Positions 49,680 to 61,783 of a stretch of DNA of 64,000 nt are shown here, one piece after another. Numbering within the stretch: position 1 is the first letter of the stretch; each line of letters starts with the position of its first letter. Below the pieces are notes generated by a model. It saw only the letters and a list, made by a program, of their open reading frames with translations, had not been told where the DNA came from and did no database searches. The translations under genes were made by a program, and so were the position numbers. The stretch comes from Limnanthes douglasii subsp. nivea (taxonomy: Eukaryota; Streptophyta; Magnoliopsida; Brassicales; Limnanthaceae): assembly GCA_036936605.1 (NCBI GenBank), contig JAUPFV010000005.1, positions 6,780,345 to 6,844,344 on the forward strand. The letters are read 5' to 3'.

Positions 49680-50095
49680 AAGTAATATCATATTGCGAAG
49701 AACTACAAGACCTAGGAAGCCACCTATATATTTAAAAGATTATGAAGTTCAAGCAAAGAATGTACTATCAATTTTTGCTTTATATTAGAAGACATTTTGG
49801 AAAATGAGCCTTCATCTTATATTGAAGCTCAAGGGAAGTCAATATGGAAGAATGCAATGAAAGATGAAATTGCAGCCTTGGACAAAAATTCTACTTGGGC
49901 TATTGTACCGAGACCGAAAGATGCTGAACTTGTTACATGCAAATGGGTTTACAAGTAAAAGAAGGCAGTTGATGGAAGTGTTTCTAGACACAAAGCTTGT
50001 CTAGTTGCTCATGGTTTCTCTCAATAACATGGTATCAGAGCCAATTTCAAAGCAATGTGGGATTTAAAGAAAATTTGTTGAATATCCAACGATGT
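49680..50095 (+). pseudogene. Copia RT start fragment, inverted relative to its neighbour
   Basis: Plus strand reads LRRTTRPRKPPIYLKDYEVQ and later LVTCKWVYK with stops and frameshifts. A paralogue lies at 36,245-36,634. It sits head-to-head with the minus-strand RT remnant at 49.07-49.5 kb. Confidence 0.7.
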
Positions 50096-50224
50096 GTTTC
50101 CACTGTGATTAGACGATGTTATTCCGCCCATCAACACATCGATCGATGTTGATTTCGCTGTGATTTGGTGATGTTATTATGCCCATTAACACATCTAATA
50201 ATGTTATTTCTGTTGTGATTAGGC

Positions 50225-51417
50225 GACGTAACAATATAAAATAAAGTATTTTGAAATAAAGAAAGGATGATCAATATTTAGTTTTTCTGTATGGAGTTTT
50301 GTAAACTAAAGTGAAAAAATGAGAACAAATTTTTATCTTCTGTTTTAAAAGAAGAAAGAAGAATGAAGATAAAGATTTATTTTTTCTGTTATAAGTTCCG
50401 TAAACTAAAGAGAAAAATAAGAATAAACAAATTTACAATTTATGTTTTGAAAGAAGAAAGAATATCAAGATTATTTGTTCTTTAGGAAGTTCCAGTAAGT
50501 TGAAATGATAAATGAAACTGAAACTGAAATGACTTCACAATTCTGAAATGATGCCTGAGAGCTGAACAGATTAAGAGCTTTGAATTTTATAATTTATTCG
50601 ATTAAGAGGTCGAGGAAAGTACCTTAGCCATGTCAATGTAGCTTATTATGTCGTGGCATTTTTTAAAATTTATTTTCTCATTATAATACCTTTTGGTATA
50701 GTCGTGCAAGATTTTGTATATTTCATGTTTGAATATGTAATCCTCACTTTCTCGGATTACTTTAATCCCAATGAATTATCATGAAATACGGTCAGAAGGG
50801 ATTCAAACATCTGAACGTACCCTAAAGTAAAAAATTAAACCAAATTAAGCCATCTCTATCGTGTCTTAATATTTTATTTTGTCATTATAGGGACTCTATC
50901 ATATTTTTAAATTATATATTGATTGAATATTTAGGGTAGATCACCTAACGATATCTTGGCTGCCAGAAACTATTCTGAGTTATGTTCCTCTGGCTAATTA
51001 TATCCGTAAATCGGAGTGGCCGGATCTGATTAGTCGTCGGGATTTGTAGTTGATTATACCTAAAACATTATGATTTAATGGGAGGTGTAAGATATAGAGG
51101 ATGGTTCAGAGGTGCTATGGAATAACCCAGCGGACATGTTGCCGCTCAGTATCGGCCTCGATCTGAAAAAAAACATATTAATTTTGATGTAGCGAAGATC
51201 AATTCCATGAGCGAGTTCGATAGCGCATGTGATGGAAGCGGATGTTTTTTAATCGGCATGTCTTTATATCGACCGCGAGAGTTTCTATCTTGGAGTTCTT
51301 TCTCCCGCGAGCTTTGTCTGTGCATTCATAACCTACCGAGTAGTATTTTGATGGACAATAACTTCTTTACAGACACATACGAAGCATTAAAGCCTTCTTT
51401 AGAGTTCACTTGACTAT
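50225..51417 (-). repeat. Second orphan ARF 5' flank
   Basis: Same promoter-side sequence as 36,733-37,440, continuing through the intact (LINE-free) site near 51,040 to the distal flank at 51,410. No ARF coding sequence remains next to it. It ends at the LTR of the 51.4-56.2 kb copia element. Confidence 0.65.
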
Positions 51418-54400
51418 TGTTGAAACTAGAAAAATATTTATTGTAGACTCGTAAGTTCCGTACGAGTTAAAGCCATATATATAGGCTCTGAATATATTGT
51501 AACATTATTCTGTCTATTATAATAATATATAGTCTACTATAATATATATATATATATATATATAATAAATTATGTTTGAATATTGACTATAATAAACAAT
51601 TTAGTCAATGTCTATTATTTCACACACACTCTCCCTCAAGAATGTGCGAAAGTACTTGAAACTGTCGTAGCTTTGATAATAACGTTGCCTTTTGAAACTT
51701 CACCAAAAGTACTTGAAGTGCAAGTTTGATTGAAAGACTGAAATAAAATCACACACCCCATCAACCTGGAGCATATATATTAATCATGACCAACTTGTTA
51801 CATTTATAAGTAATTTGTGATCCATTGAGCGCTTTTGTAAATATATCTCCTAGTTGTTCTCCTCTTTTGACATATTTTGTATGAATGAGATTTTGTTGAA
51901 TCTTTTCACGGATAAAATGACAATCAATTTCAATATGTTTCGGTCTTTCGTGAAAAATAGGATTAGATACAATGTGCAGCGCCGCTTGATTATCACACCA
52001 TAACTTTGCAGGCATGTTAGTCTTGATTCCAATATTATTAATTGGAAAATCCAAATTATCTCACAAGTAGATTGAGCCATGGCTCTATATTCAGCTTCAT
52101 CACTCGATCTTGATACACAATTTTATTTCTTACTCTTCTAAATACAAAATTACCCCATACAAATTGAGCCAGTGGTCGATTTTCTATCAACTTTAGATCC
52201 ATCCCAATCTGCATCCACAAAACACTCTATATTAGTATGACCAATACTGCCATAACATAATCCTAGTCCAGGAGCTGATTTGAGATAACACAAGATATGT
52301 TATAGTGCTTCCCAGTGAATACCTAGTGGAGAAGACATAAACTGACTTACAACATTGATTGGATATGCAATGTTTGGTCGACTTATCGTAAGATAATTGA
52401 GTTTTCCTACTAATCGACGATAATTTTCTGGATCACTAAATAATTTTCCGTCATCTTTCAGTGATTGAAAATTAGGAACCATTGGTGTGTTACATGGTTT
52501 GCTCCTAGCTTTCTTGTTTCCATCAACAAATCCATGACATATTTTCCTAATGCGATAAAAGAATACATTTGTTTGCTTCTTGTTATTTCAACCCCCAAAA
52601 AATACTCCAATGGTCCTAAATATTCTGTTTGAAATTTTGAATATAAAAATGTTTTAAGTAATGAAATTTATTAAGTATCATTCTTAGTAATAATGATGTC
52701 ATCCACATATACAACAACGAGTATAGTTTCATTTGCAAAATGTTTATAAAAAATGATCACAACTGCTCTTCTTCAACCCAAATTCATTTAGTGCATCACT
52801 AAACTTGCCGAACCAAGCATGAGGACCTTAGTTTAATCAGTACAATGATTTATACAAACGACATCTCTTTCCTTTTTCCCTTGAACAACAAATCCCGGTG
52901 GTTGCTCCATATATACTTCTTTTTAGAGGTCTCCATGTAAAAGTGAATTTTTAATATATCACTGATGTAATGGCCAATCATTTGATGCTTCTAAAGAAAT
53001 AAATATACGAATAAAGGTAAACTTAGCTACCAGAGAAAAGGTTTCAGAGTAATCAACACCATAAGTTTGAGCATACCATTTTGCGATAAGTCGTGCTTTG
53101 AGACGAGCTAGCGTCCTATATGGATTCATTTTTACATTATAAATCCAGCTATAACCAATAACTTTCTTTCCATAAATCAACCAAATTCAAAGTACCAATG
53201 TCTTCTAATGCTCTTATCTCTTTAAAATTTGCAGCGCTAGCCAGAATGACATAATGCTTCGCGAACAGTTTTTGAAATAGAAATAGAATCAAGAGATACA
53301 ATAAAAGCTCGGGTAGAAAAAAAATAATTGATCATATTTTACGAAAGAAGAAATTGGAAAAGTACATTATCTTTTACCTTTTCAAAGAACAAAAGGAAGA
53401 TTATGAGTGGACTCATTATCGTTGTGGCAGGATCTGGGGACGAAAAAATTGGTAGTGGCCATGATGGAGGAGGTGCTTTACGTCGAGACTAAATATATTT
53501 AATGGGAGGTTGATATGGTGGAGGCGGTACATCAGATATTTGAACGGTGGTGTACATGAGTAAACCATCATCAACAGTAGTTGTTTCTGGATCAACATTA
53601 GATAAACCATGAAAAAATGGAACGTGTTTTAAAAATGTAACATACTTAGATACTATGTATCGATGGAGAGATAAGGATAAATATTTATAACCTTATAATA
53701 TCCAAGAAAAGCACATTTTAAGAATTTATGATATTATTTTGTACGAGTAGAATTTACATCCCTAACAAAGCAAGTACAACAAAAATGTGTGGTTCAACAG
53801 GAAATAGAGGTTTAGATGGAAAATACACGGAATATGAAATCTTATTTGAAAGGAAAGGAGATGGAATACGATTAATTAAAAAACAGGCAGAGGAAACAAC
53901 ATCTGCCCCAAATTTCGGTAATTTCATTTGAAAAAGAAGTGCACGAGTAACCTCTAAAAGATCTCTATTTTTTATTTCAGCAACACCATTTTGAGATGAT
54001 GTGTCCACATACGAAGTTTGGTGAAGCATTCATTTTTGTTCTATAGATAATTGAAATGCATTTGAGCAATATTCTTCACCATTATCACTTTTAAAATACA
54101 AATAGGACAACTGAATTGGGTATAAATTTCTGCAGTAAATGTGCAAAATATTGAAAAAAACTCAGACCAATTTTACATTAAATAAACCTATGTAACACGA
54201 TAATAATCATCAACAAAACTAACAAATATTTAAAACTAGTTTTAGAAACAACGGGACAAAGACCCCAAACATTTGAATAAACTATTTGAAAAATGCAACC
54301 TATTTATTGATACAATGATATGAAAGAATGTGATGATGTTTAGCAAATCGACACGACTCACACTCTAATGATGTCAAATACAAAAATTTAGGATAAAGTT

Positions 54401-56200
54401 GTTATTAAGAGATTAAAGATGAATGGCCCATACGACAATGTACTTCAAATGGAGATGTGATACTTGAACACACAGTAGATGTATGATTGTCTTCATGAAT
54501 ACAGTAAAGACCTCCACTCTCATGCCCTTTACCAATTATTGTATTCGGCGTAAGATCCTGAAACAAACAATAATCAGAATAAATGATGACAAAACAATTT
54601 AGTGTTTTAGTGAGTTGGCTAATAGGAATAAGGTTAAATGAAAACTGAGAGAAACGTAAAATAGATGTCAAAGAGATATTTTTGGTGGGATTAACAGTCC
54701 ATGAACCTAAAATACGAGATGATGATCCATCTGCCAATGTTACATTAGAATGATGCATATTTGAAAAAGAAGTAAAAACTTTTTTATTACATGTCATATA
54801 TTACGTGGGAGTAAAATCAATGAACCAATTAGAGGAAGAAGAAAGAAGACATGTAGTTGAGTTACCTGACACACAAGTTGCAAGGTTTGTAAGATAATGT
54901 GACTTTAGGGACTCTTGGTACTTGGAAGATTGAGAATATTCCTGAGCAGAAAACACATAAAGTTCCTCGTTAGTTGCCATATTAGAAAATTATTGAGGTA
55001 GTTGAGGATAATTTTACTTTGTATGACAACACTCATGACAATAAAAGTATTCGACATTGTTTAGATCTTGAAAACCACTTCCTGAATAATTATTAGTATC
55101 ACCATGGTTACCATAACTGTTGTGTCTATTGTATCCATTTTTACTATTGTATCCACAACGACTACTGCGACTGTTGTATCCACCATGACTACCACGGTCG
55201 CTGGATCCACCAAGACCACCACGGTCGTTATATCCACCACGACCACCACGAACACCAGATCTGCCACGATTATTGTAACCATAAGCTCCACGACCATTAT
55301 GACCATCCCGATTATCTTAAAACCAAAGTTTATTGTTCATGATTAATGCACTAGTGATAGTTTGTATTGTCTGTGAGTTTTCAGTTCGAAGAAGTCTGGA
55401 AAAATATTCATGTAGAGATGATATCTTAAATCCAGCAAGGATTTGAGATTTTTCACTTTCAAACTCTGAAGGAAGACCGGCAAGAAAACTCATGACAACC
55501 ATTTGTTCTTGTTGCAATTGTTGAATTTTAATGTCAGTACTGAAGGGTAACAAAATATTAAGTCATTTGTAGATGCGTTTGAATGTCATAAAATATTCCG
55601 TAAGAGACTTATCTTGTTTTTCAGTACGATAAAAATATTTACAGACATCATAAATATGCAAAATATTACCTTTACCCGCATATAGAAATTCTAGATACTC
55701 CATTAACTCTTTAACATATTCACAATGATTAAGAAAACTAGGTACGTCAATAGTGATTGTGTTTCGTATTTGAAGAAAAAAGCGAACATCATCACGTACC
55801 CAACTTTTAGTTGTGTCATCCGTATGAAGATCTTGTGTAAAGTGATAATTTTTTTATATAAGTTGTAACTATATACGAATCGTTTTACTCAAATCTAAAT
55901 AATTGGACTCGTTCATTTTTATTCTGTGATTTTTGTCATCACATGGACCACATTAGACATACTTTTTCTTTCTTCCATCTAGATTTTTTTTTCTTTTTTT
56001 TTATAGAAACCTTAATGGCTCTGATACCATGTTGAAACTAGAAAAATATTTATTATACACTGATAAGATTCGTACAAGTTAAAGTTATATATATAGGCTC
56101 TGAATATATCTAGTCTACTATAATAGTATATATAATAAATTATGTTTGAATATTGACTATAAAAAACCATTTAGTCAATGTTTATTATTATTTACGTTAA
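51418..56200 (-). mobile_element. Copia element with two LTRs (about 4.8 kb)
   Basis: LTRs lie at 51,418 to about 51,635 and 56,030 to about 56,195, both starting tgttgaaactagaaaaatat on the plus strand. The primer site TGGTATCAGAGCC (minus strand, 56,029-56,017) abuts the upstream LTR, and the polypurine tract cttgagggagag (about 51,640) abuts the downstream one. The LTRs have diverged: one carries a longer (TA)n run and an extra internal segment. Outer flanks actat/attat may be the 5-bp target duplication. Confidence 0.8.
51761..55916 (-). pseudogene. Copia gag-pol of the 51.4-56.2 kb element, decayed
   Basis: Start at 55,916 (MNESNYLDLSKTI). Gag body 55,800-55,380 (EQMVVMSFLAGLPSEFESEK). 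Glycine/arginine/asparagine-rich linker 55,300-55,070 (RSGVRGGRGGYNDRGG) and a broken knuckle CHECCHT. Pre-integrase and protease zone 54,797-54,405. Integrase end 54,029-53,750 (SSQNGVAEIKNRDLLEVTRA). RT 53,180-52,500 (YSWIYNVKMNP, ARLIAKWYAQTYGVDYSETF). RNase H 52,482-51,780 ([47 protein letters not shown]). Frameshifts and stops occur throughout, so it is non-autonomous now. Confidence 0.8.
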
Positions 56201-56214
56201 TAATTATCAAAAAA

Positions 56215-57300
56215 CATATTTTCAAAAGTGGTCATCGTTTTCTTACATTTATTACCACATATCTTGTTCATATTTTCTCTTTGATGGTGGCAAATAGTTG
56301 TTTGGTCATAAATCACTTGTATAGGTGTGAAGTATACTTATTGCTTGATATTAGCGATATGATCTAATTTGTTGTTGGCGACTGGGTCTTGAGTGTTTCA
56401 ATATGGTAAAATACTTGATGTTACTATTCAAGCTTGGTTAAACAATTGATTGGTTTTCTAAATAATATATTTTAAGTGACTTTTGGTTCCTACGTGCCGT
56501 ACCAATGATATGTTGTGATTTTGTTCAACCGAAGGATATCCGAGTTAAAAAAGTTAAGTAAGACTTAAGGATGATTATAAATTGATATGTTGTTATTCAT
56601 TAGAAAATATCTTTCAATAAATATTCGGGTTGTTATTAAATTTGTAGGATTGACGAGACGTTTCATGGTCCAACGAATTTGATTGGACAACTAACATGCT
56701 ATAAGAACCAAATTTATCTATTGATACATGATTCATATTCTGTAACTAATATGAAAATGTTAGAAAATGAAAATTATACATGATTTGGATATGAGTTGAT
56801 TTGATTGATTATGTAAAACGGAAGTTCTCAGAAGAAGATTTTGAAGATGGTTAAAAAAAGTAAAATAAAAAACTTACCAGTTACCTAGTAATTTGATTTG
56901 ATTTGAATAATATAAAATATTTGAATAAAATAAAATAAAATTATCAAGGTTTGTGTATAATAAATAATTAATCTACTATTATTAGTAAATAATTTTGATA
57001 TTTAATAGTTATTAGAAGATTAATCAATTATTAATATTAAGAAAAAATACTAAAACAACGAGCCATTATATTTGCTCAACTCCACAAATAAGATTTATCA
57101 TAAGCCCTTAAACCAACCCAAACTCATAAACATATAAATTAAAATAGTAGTATTTTCACTAAGAATCACAACGTCCCATGCATTAGCAAAGATTCAAGTT
57201 CAACATGACAATAGAATAAACCAACACTCCTATAACTTAAAGATGTTCAGCTTCATCCAAACCAACGTTCAGCATATAAAACAAGGATGTTCATTTTCAG
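56215..57300. repeat. ARF 3'-flank duplication, unit for copy 4
   Basis: Matches 32,500-32,860 and 33,420-34,140 without the 530-bp segment found in the other two units, so it may keep the older arrangement. Confidence 0.6.
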
Positions 57301-57389
57301 TATATAACCCAAGATAAAAAAGAGGCACAACTTAAGAATCAGTTTCACCAGTGGGGTGATTATCTGCTCGATGGGAGTCTGCGTGCCAG

Positions 57390-57809
57390 AGTAAACAAAC
57401 GTGTTTTAGTTTTGTTATCATCTGATACCTTCTTCAAATTCTGGCTAGAATTGTTTTCATCAGGTTTTTCTGCGTCTAAAAGATCAAATGCTCCATATTG
57501 ATCGTGCATGGCTCCCTGTACGCCAATCGTGGGCGTAACCGGATGATGATTGTTTTCGGGAAAAGACGGCTATCCCTTTGACGGATAGGATGTCGAAAAC
57601 TCTATTTTGGGTGTGTCTGGCATTAATTTAACTTCCCATGGGTTGACCTGGTTCAAGTTTGGAACCAAATCCGGTTCATCCCACACAACCTAAAAATTAA
57701 TTACACATTCATTCGTTGTTCGATGAAAGGTTAATCAATCAAGACTCTCAAATACAAATGAAAATTGAATAAAACCTGAAGTTGATTCCAAGAAAAATCA
57801 GGCCACTGA
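57390..57809 (-). pseudogene. ARF17-type 3' gene fragment keeping the C-terminal region (copy 4)
   Basis: The minus strand keeps the last codons of exon 1 (QWPDFSWNQLQ, 57,809-57,778), the intron, then exon 2: VVWDEPDLVPNLNQVNPWEV, KLMPDTPKIE. After one in-frame TAG (about 57,565) the same frame continues without further stops to a TAA near 57,390: SFPENNHHPVTPTIGVQGAM, HDQYGAFDLLDAEKP and a polar tail. The VQGA segment is the position of the miR160 site in ARF10/16/17 genes. Copies 1-3 lack all of this. Exon 1 is cut at 57,809 by copia integrase sequence (ccactg|agaccg). Non-coding as it stands. Confidence 0.75.
57505..57525 (-). promoter_or_regulatory. miR160-type target site in ARF copy 4
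   Basis: The minus strand reads TGGCGTACAGGGAGCC followed by ATGCA. Against the complement of plant miR160 as I remember it, 19 of 21 positions match; one difference is a G:U wobble and one a mismatch towards the miRNA 5' end. The central cleavage region is perfect. miR160 regulation of ARF10/16/17 is established knowledge. The site is now in a pseudogene fragment. Confidence 0.75.
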
Positions 57810-59545
57810 GACCGATTCACCAAGTAACACGCTGTATTGATAGCTTCAGCCCAAAAATATTTTCTCGCACTGGAATGCAGGAGCATGCTTCGTGCTTCTC
57901 ACAAAGCAAACTGTTCATTCTTTTGGTGATCCCATTCTGTTGGGGTGTTATAGAACAAGTGCGATGGCGCACTATTCCCCTAGTTTCAAAGAACTCGTTA
58001 AACTCACGACTGCAATATTCTAACCCATTACCTGTCCGAAGACGTTTGATTTTTCTTCATGTTTTCTTCTCAACATCGTCTTCCATTCGAAAAAGGTTGA
58101 ATATGCCCCATCTTTCGTTTTCAGAAAATGTGAACCCCACACCATACTATAATAATCATCAATCAAACTCATGTAGTATATGAATTCGCTCTTTGATGGA
58201 ATTCTGTTTGGACCCCAAAGATATGAGTGAATGTAGTCCACTCTCCATTAAGTCTATTTTACAACCGATTTGCTGAATTTGACTATAGTTTTTTTACTAA
58301 CCACACAATGCTCACAAAATCCCAATGATTCTGCTTTATACCCTTTCAACAAATCTCTCTTTCCCAAAACAACTAATCCTCTGTCACTCACGTGGCCAAG
58401 ATGTCAATGCCACAACTTATATTGAACGTGCATACTTTGGCTATTACTCCCTGATGATGCTCGTGCAGCATCGACCATAACAACACTCCCCTGAAGAATG
58501 TAAAGCCCATTCTGCAAACTGTTTTTCATGTATAACATTGAGCATTTTTTCACTTTGATTACAGCGTCTTCTGCATGGTACTTGTAATCCCGAGAGTTTA
58601 GTGTCCCAAGAGAAATCAGGTTTCTCTTTAAGCCATGAACATGCCAGCACGCCAAGATTCTAACAACCCTATCAAACATTCTGATTTTGACGTTACCCAT
58701 ACCACCAATAGTCAACGAATGATTGTTCCCTAAACAGAAAATTCCCTGCATTAGCTTGTAAGTATCGAACCACTGCATGAACTTAAACATGTGATATGTA
58801 GCGCCAGTATCGAGTACCCAAGAGTTTTTCCCACAGTCTCAACTCACAGACAATACATCTCCTCTACCACTGTTTTCACTGTCGTCGGAATCGTTCACAC
58901 CTTCAACATTATATGCTGCATTTTATTTTTTCATTTCCCTTCTTACCATTCAGTTTCAGCTAATCTCTCTTATAATGATCATGCTCACCACATTCATAAT
59001 AGTTCGATTTCTTTACCTTTGACATCTTCTAGTGATAAATTATCCTTACCATACAATATGGTATCTACTAAGTTTACATAGGTAGTTGGTAAGAATCTCA
59101 AGACGAACAAAACTTGATCCTCATCCTCAATGTTGATATATATGTTCTCCAAGTCCATTATAATTGATTTAAAATTATCTAAGTGTTTAGTTATGGACAT
59201 ACCTTCTTTCAATCTGAAATCATACAAGCGCTTCTTTAAGTATAATCAATTTACTACTGATTTTTCTGAGTAAAGATCTCCTATATTTTTCCATGCGCAT
59301 GAAACAGTCTTCTCACCACTAAGCTCGCAAAGAACATTTTCTTTCACACTTATTAAAATCTAGCACAAAGCCCTATCTTGAAGATCTTGCTTCTCATCTT
59401 CTTTCATTTATTCTCGTAACTTATTCTCCACAGCCTTCCACAGAATTTGCAGTACCAATGAATATTTCAGTTTAACCTTCCACAATTCAAAGCAGGATCC
59501 TCCATCAAATTTCTTAATATTGTATTTGGTTGTTGTAGACGCCAT
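57810..59545 (-). pseudogene. Copia gag to integrase remnant, truncated into ARF copy 4
   Basis: Minus strand from ATG 59,545: MASTTTKYNIKKFDGGSCFE, WKVKLKYSLVLQ; 59,227-58,994 gag core (GMSITKHLDNFKSIIMDLEN); 58,790-58,404 pre-integrase zone; 58,241-57,810 integrase (YIHSYLWGPNRIPSKSEF, SLIDDYYSMVW), ending INTACYLVNRS exactly where ARF exon 1 resumes. RT and RNase H are absent. Homologous to the gag at 31.2-32.0 kb. Several stops and frameshifts. Confidence 0.8.
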
Positions 59546-59582
59546 TCTAAAATCTTGATTGCAAACCCTAATTTCACAACGT

Positions 59583-59778
59583 GACTCTGATACCAATTTT
59601 ATGGAATATAAGTACCACATATTCCGTCTCTGTATATAAGTAAGAACAATTGATCTCAACACTAGTATGATATTATTCTCTTTGGCGCCCGAAAGCCTGC
59701 ACGACTTTTCTTTTGGTCCACTGATCCTTCCCATGTTTGACCGGTATGGGATGTGGGACTTTGGTCACCATCCTAACA
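59583..59778 (-). mobile_element. Copia primer-binding site and 5' LTR
   Basis: Primer site TGGTATCAGAGTC (59,595-59,583) and an LTR to 59,778 whose minus-strand start is TGTTAGGATGGTGACC. It is shortened by a deletion relative to the LTR at 32,084-32,313 (ggtccact|gatccttccc). Confidence 0.7.
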
Positions 59779-61755
59779 GATAGAATATGTGATGGTAGTG
59801 TTCACGTTTTCGATCGATGCGTGTTTATATCGACCCCGAGAGTGTGCATTATAGAGTTTTTTCTCTGTGCATTCATGACGTGGCGAGTAGTATTCCGATG
59901 TATGATAACTTCTTTTGCTGACATAGAGGAAGCATCAAAGCCTTCTTCAAGGTTCATCAGATTATCAAAACGACATACTTTAGAACATGGTCATTTCCTT
60001 CTTATATTTTCTACAACATGTCCGACTTATGTTTTCTCTTTGATGGTGGAAAATAGTTGTTTGGTGGTCATAAATTCACTTTTATAAGTGTTATATACTT
60101 ACTGTTTTATTTTAATGATATGGTCTAATTTGTTTTCAGCTAGTGGATCTTGCACTTTATCAGCTATGAGACTGAGAGACTTAAAATTCGAGGGTTTTGA
60201 CTCGGTAAAATGCCTGATTTTACTTTTCAAGCATGGTAAAAATATATACCAATTATGTGTTGTGATTGTGTTCAGTCGAAGGATATCCGAGTCAAATAAG
60301 TTAAAAAAATTTGGATACAAATTGAGATTGAGAGAAAAAATATAGATGAAGGTGATACACAAATAATGTTAAATGATCATAGTATGATCCCAAGCTCTTA
60401 TGTTGGATTTCTTATTTATGGTTGGGTTACAATTATAATATGATAAAACATGCCAATTAAGAACATTCTCAGACCTTTTATAAACTAAACTCCAGTCACA
60501 AAACATATATCAACGTTTCATAAATCTTATCATAGCACTTTATAATGCTAGGGATCAGATAAATTACAATTTAAGCCTTCTAATAGCTCAGTTTAGATAT
60601 ATTACAAATCAAAACCTTATCACAATCAGTGATATGAAGGGTCTTGGGTTGTTTAGAAGTTCCTTTAATGGCTACCGTTGATAAAGAATATGACTCTCGA
60701 TTACTAGAAGATGAAGCAATAACGAGATTATAAGTTTCAAGTGGGATAGCAACGACTTCATCAAATATAATTTCGTTTGATTAGTTAATGATATTTTATC
60801 TTTGTTACACTACGTACGACGTGTGATGAATAAGAGGGATACTAGTTTAGTATTCATCAGGATGTCTCTGAATAAATAATCAAGAAGTTACTTGAATGAC
60901 TATCAAATTTTCCGGACTAACCAGATGCTTGGTTGTCCAGCGAATCTTATTGGGCAACTTGCATGATATAGGAACGAAGTTTCTCTAGTGATACACGACT
61001 TATACCCCATATTACTATGATTAATATGAAAATTCTAGGAAACGAAGAGTATACATGATTTGTATATGAGTTGGTTGATTGAGAAAAGCGGTACGTCGTC
61101 AAAATATTGTGACGAGATAATTCATCTTATATGAAGAGTTTAGAAAGATATTTAAAAAAAAGTTCTAAAAAAACGATCGTAAAAAAAATTAAAATCAAAA
61201 TATTAAATTGTAAATTAAAATAAATCAATGACTTACAAGTTACCTACTCTAATAGTTAGTTGTGAAGCTAAAATATTTCATTTTTAACATCATCAATCAT
61301 CCATTTTTAGTCATTTATTTAGATTAGCCGAGTATCCATGTGAAACACATTGAAACGTAACATCAAGTAACGTGTTTATTTAAAGTGAATCTTACAATTT
61401 TAATATCAAATAGTTATCCATACTATATCAAATCTTGAATGAGTATTGGTAAATAGTTTTGATGTTGAACGATTATCATTAGTCCGATTATTGGTACTAA
61501 GCGCAAAGAGAAAAACACGTATATCAAACCAACCAACTATGCATTAGCTAAGAATCAAGTTCAACAAGCACATAACATCCCATGCGGTAGCTAAGAATCA
61601 AGTTCAACAAGTAACGTGACAATAGCATAAACCACCACTTTGTACAAGTTAAAAGATGTTCAGTTTGATCTAAACCAACGTTCAGCATATCAAAGGATGT
61701 TCATTTCAGCATATAACCCAAGAAAAAAAGACCCAACGTGCGTACATGTTAAACC
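59779..61755. repeat. ARF 3'-flank duplication, unit for copy 3
   Basis: Long match to 32,314-34,165 including the extra 530-bp segment (here about 60,300-60,850), with its conserved minus-strand open piece VAIPLETYNLVIASSSS. Units 1 and 3 are therefore closest relatives. Confidence 0.7.
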
Positions 61756-61783
61756 CAACGTCCCGCATATCATACAATGATGC

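Noticed and set aside
55061..55346. Val- and Thr-rich ORFs on both strands
   Set aside because: Off-frame readings of the glycine-rich linker of copia gag; the true frame gives RGG-type repeats.
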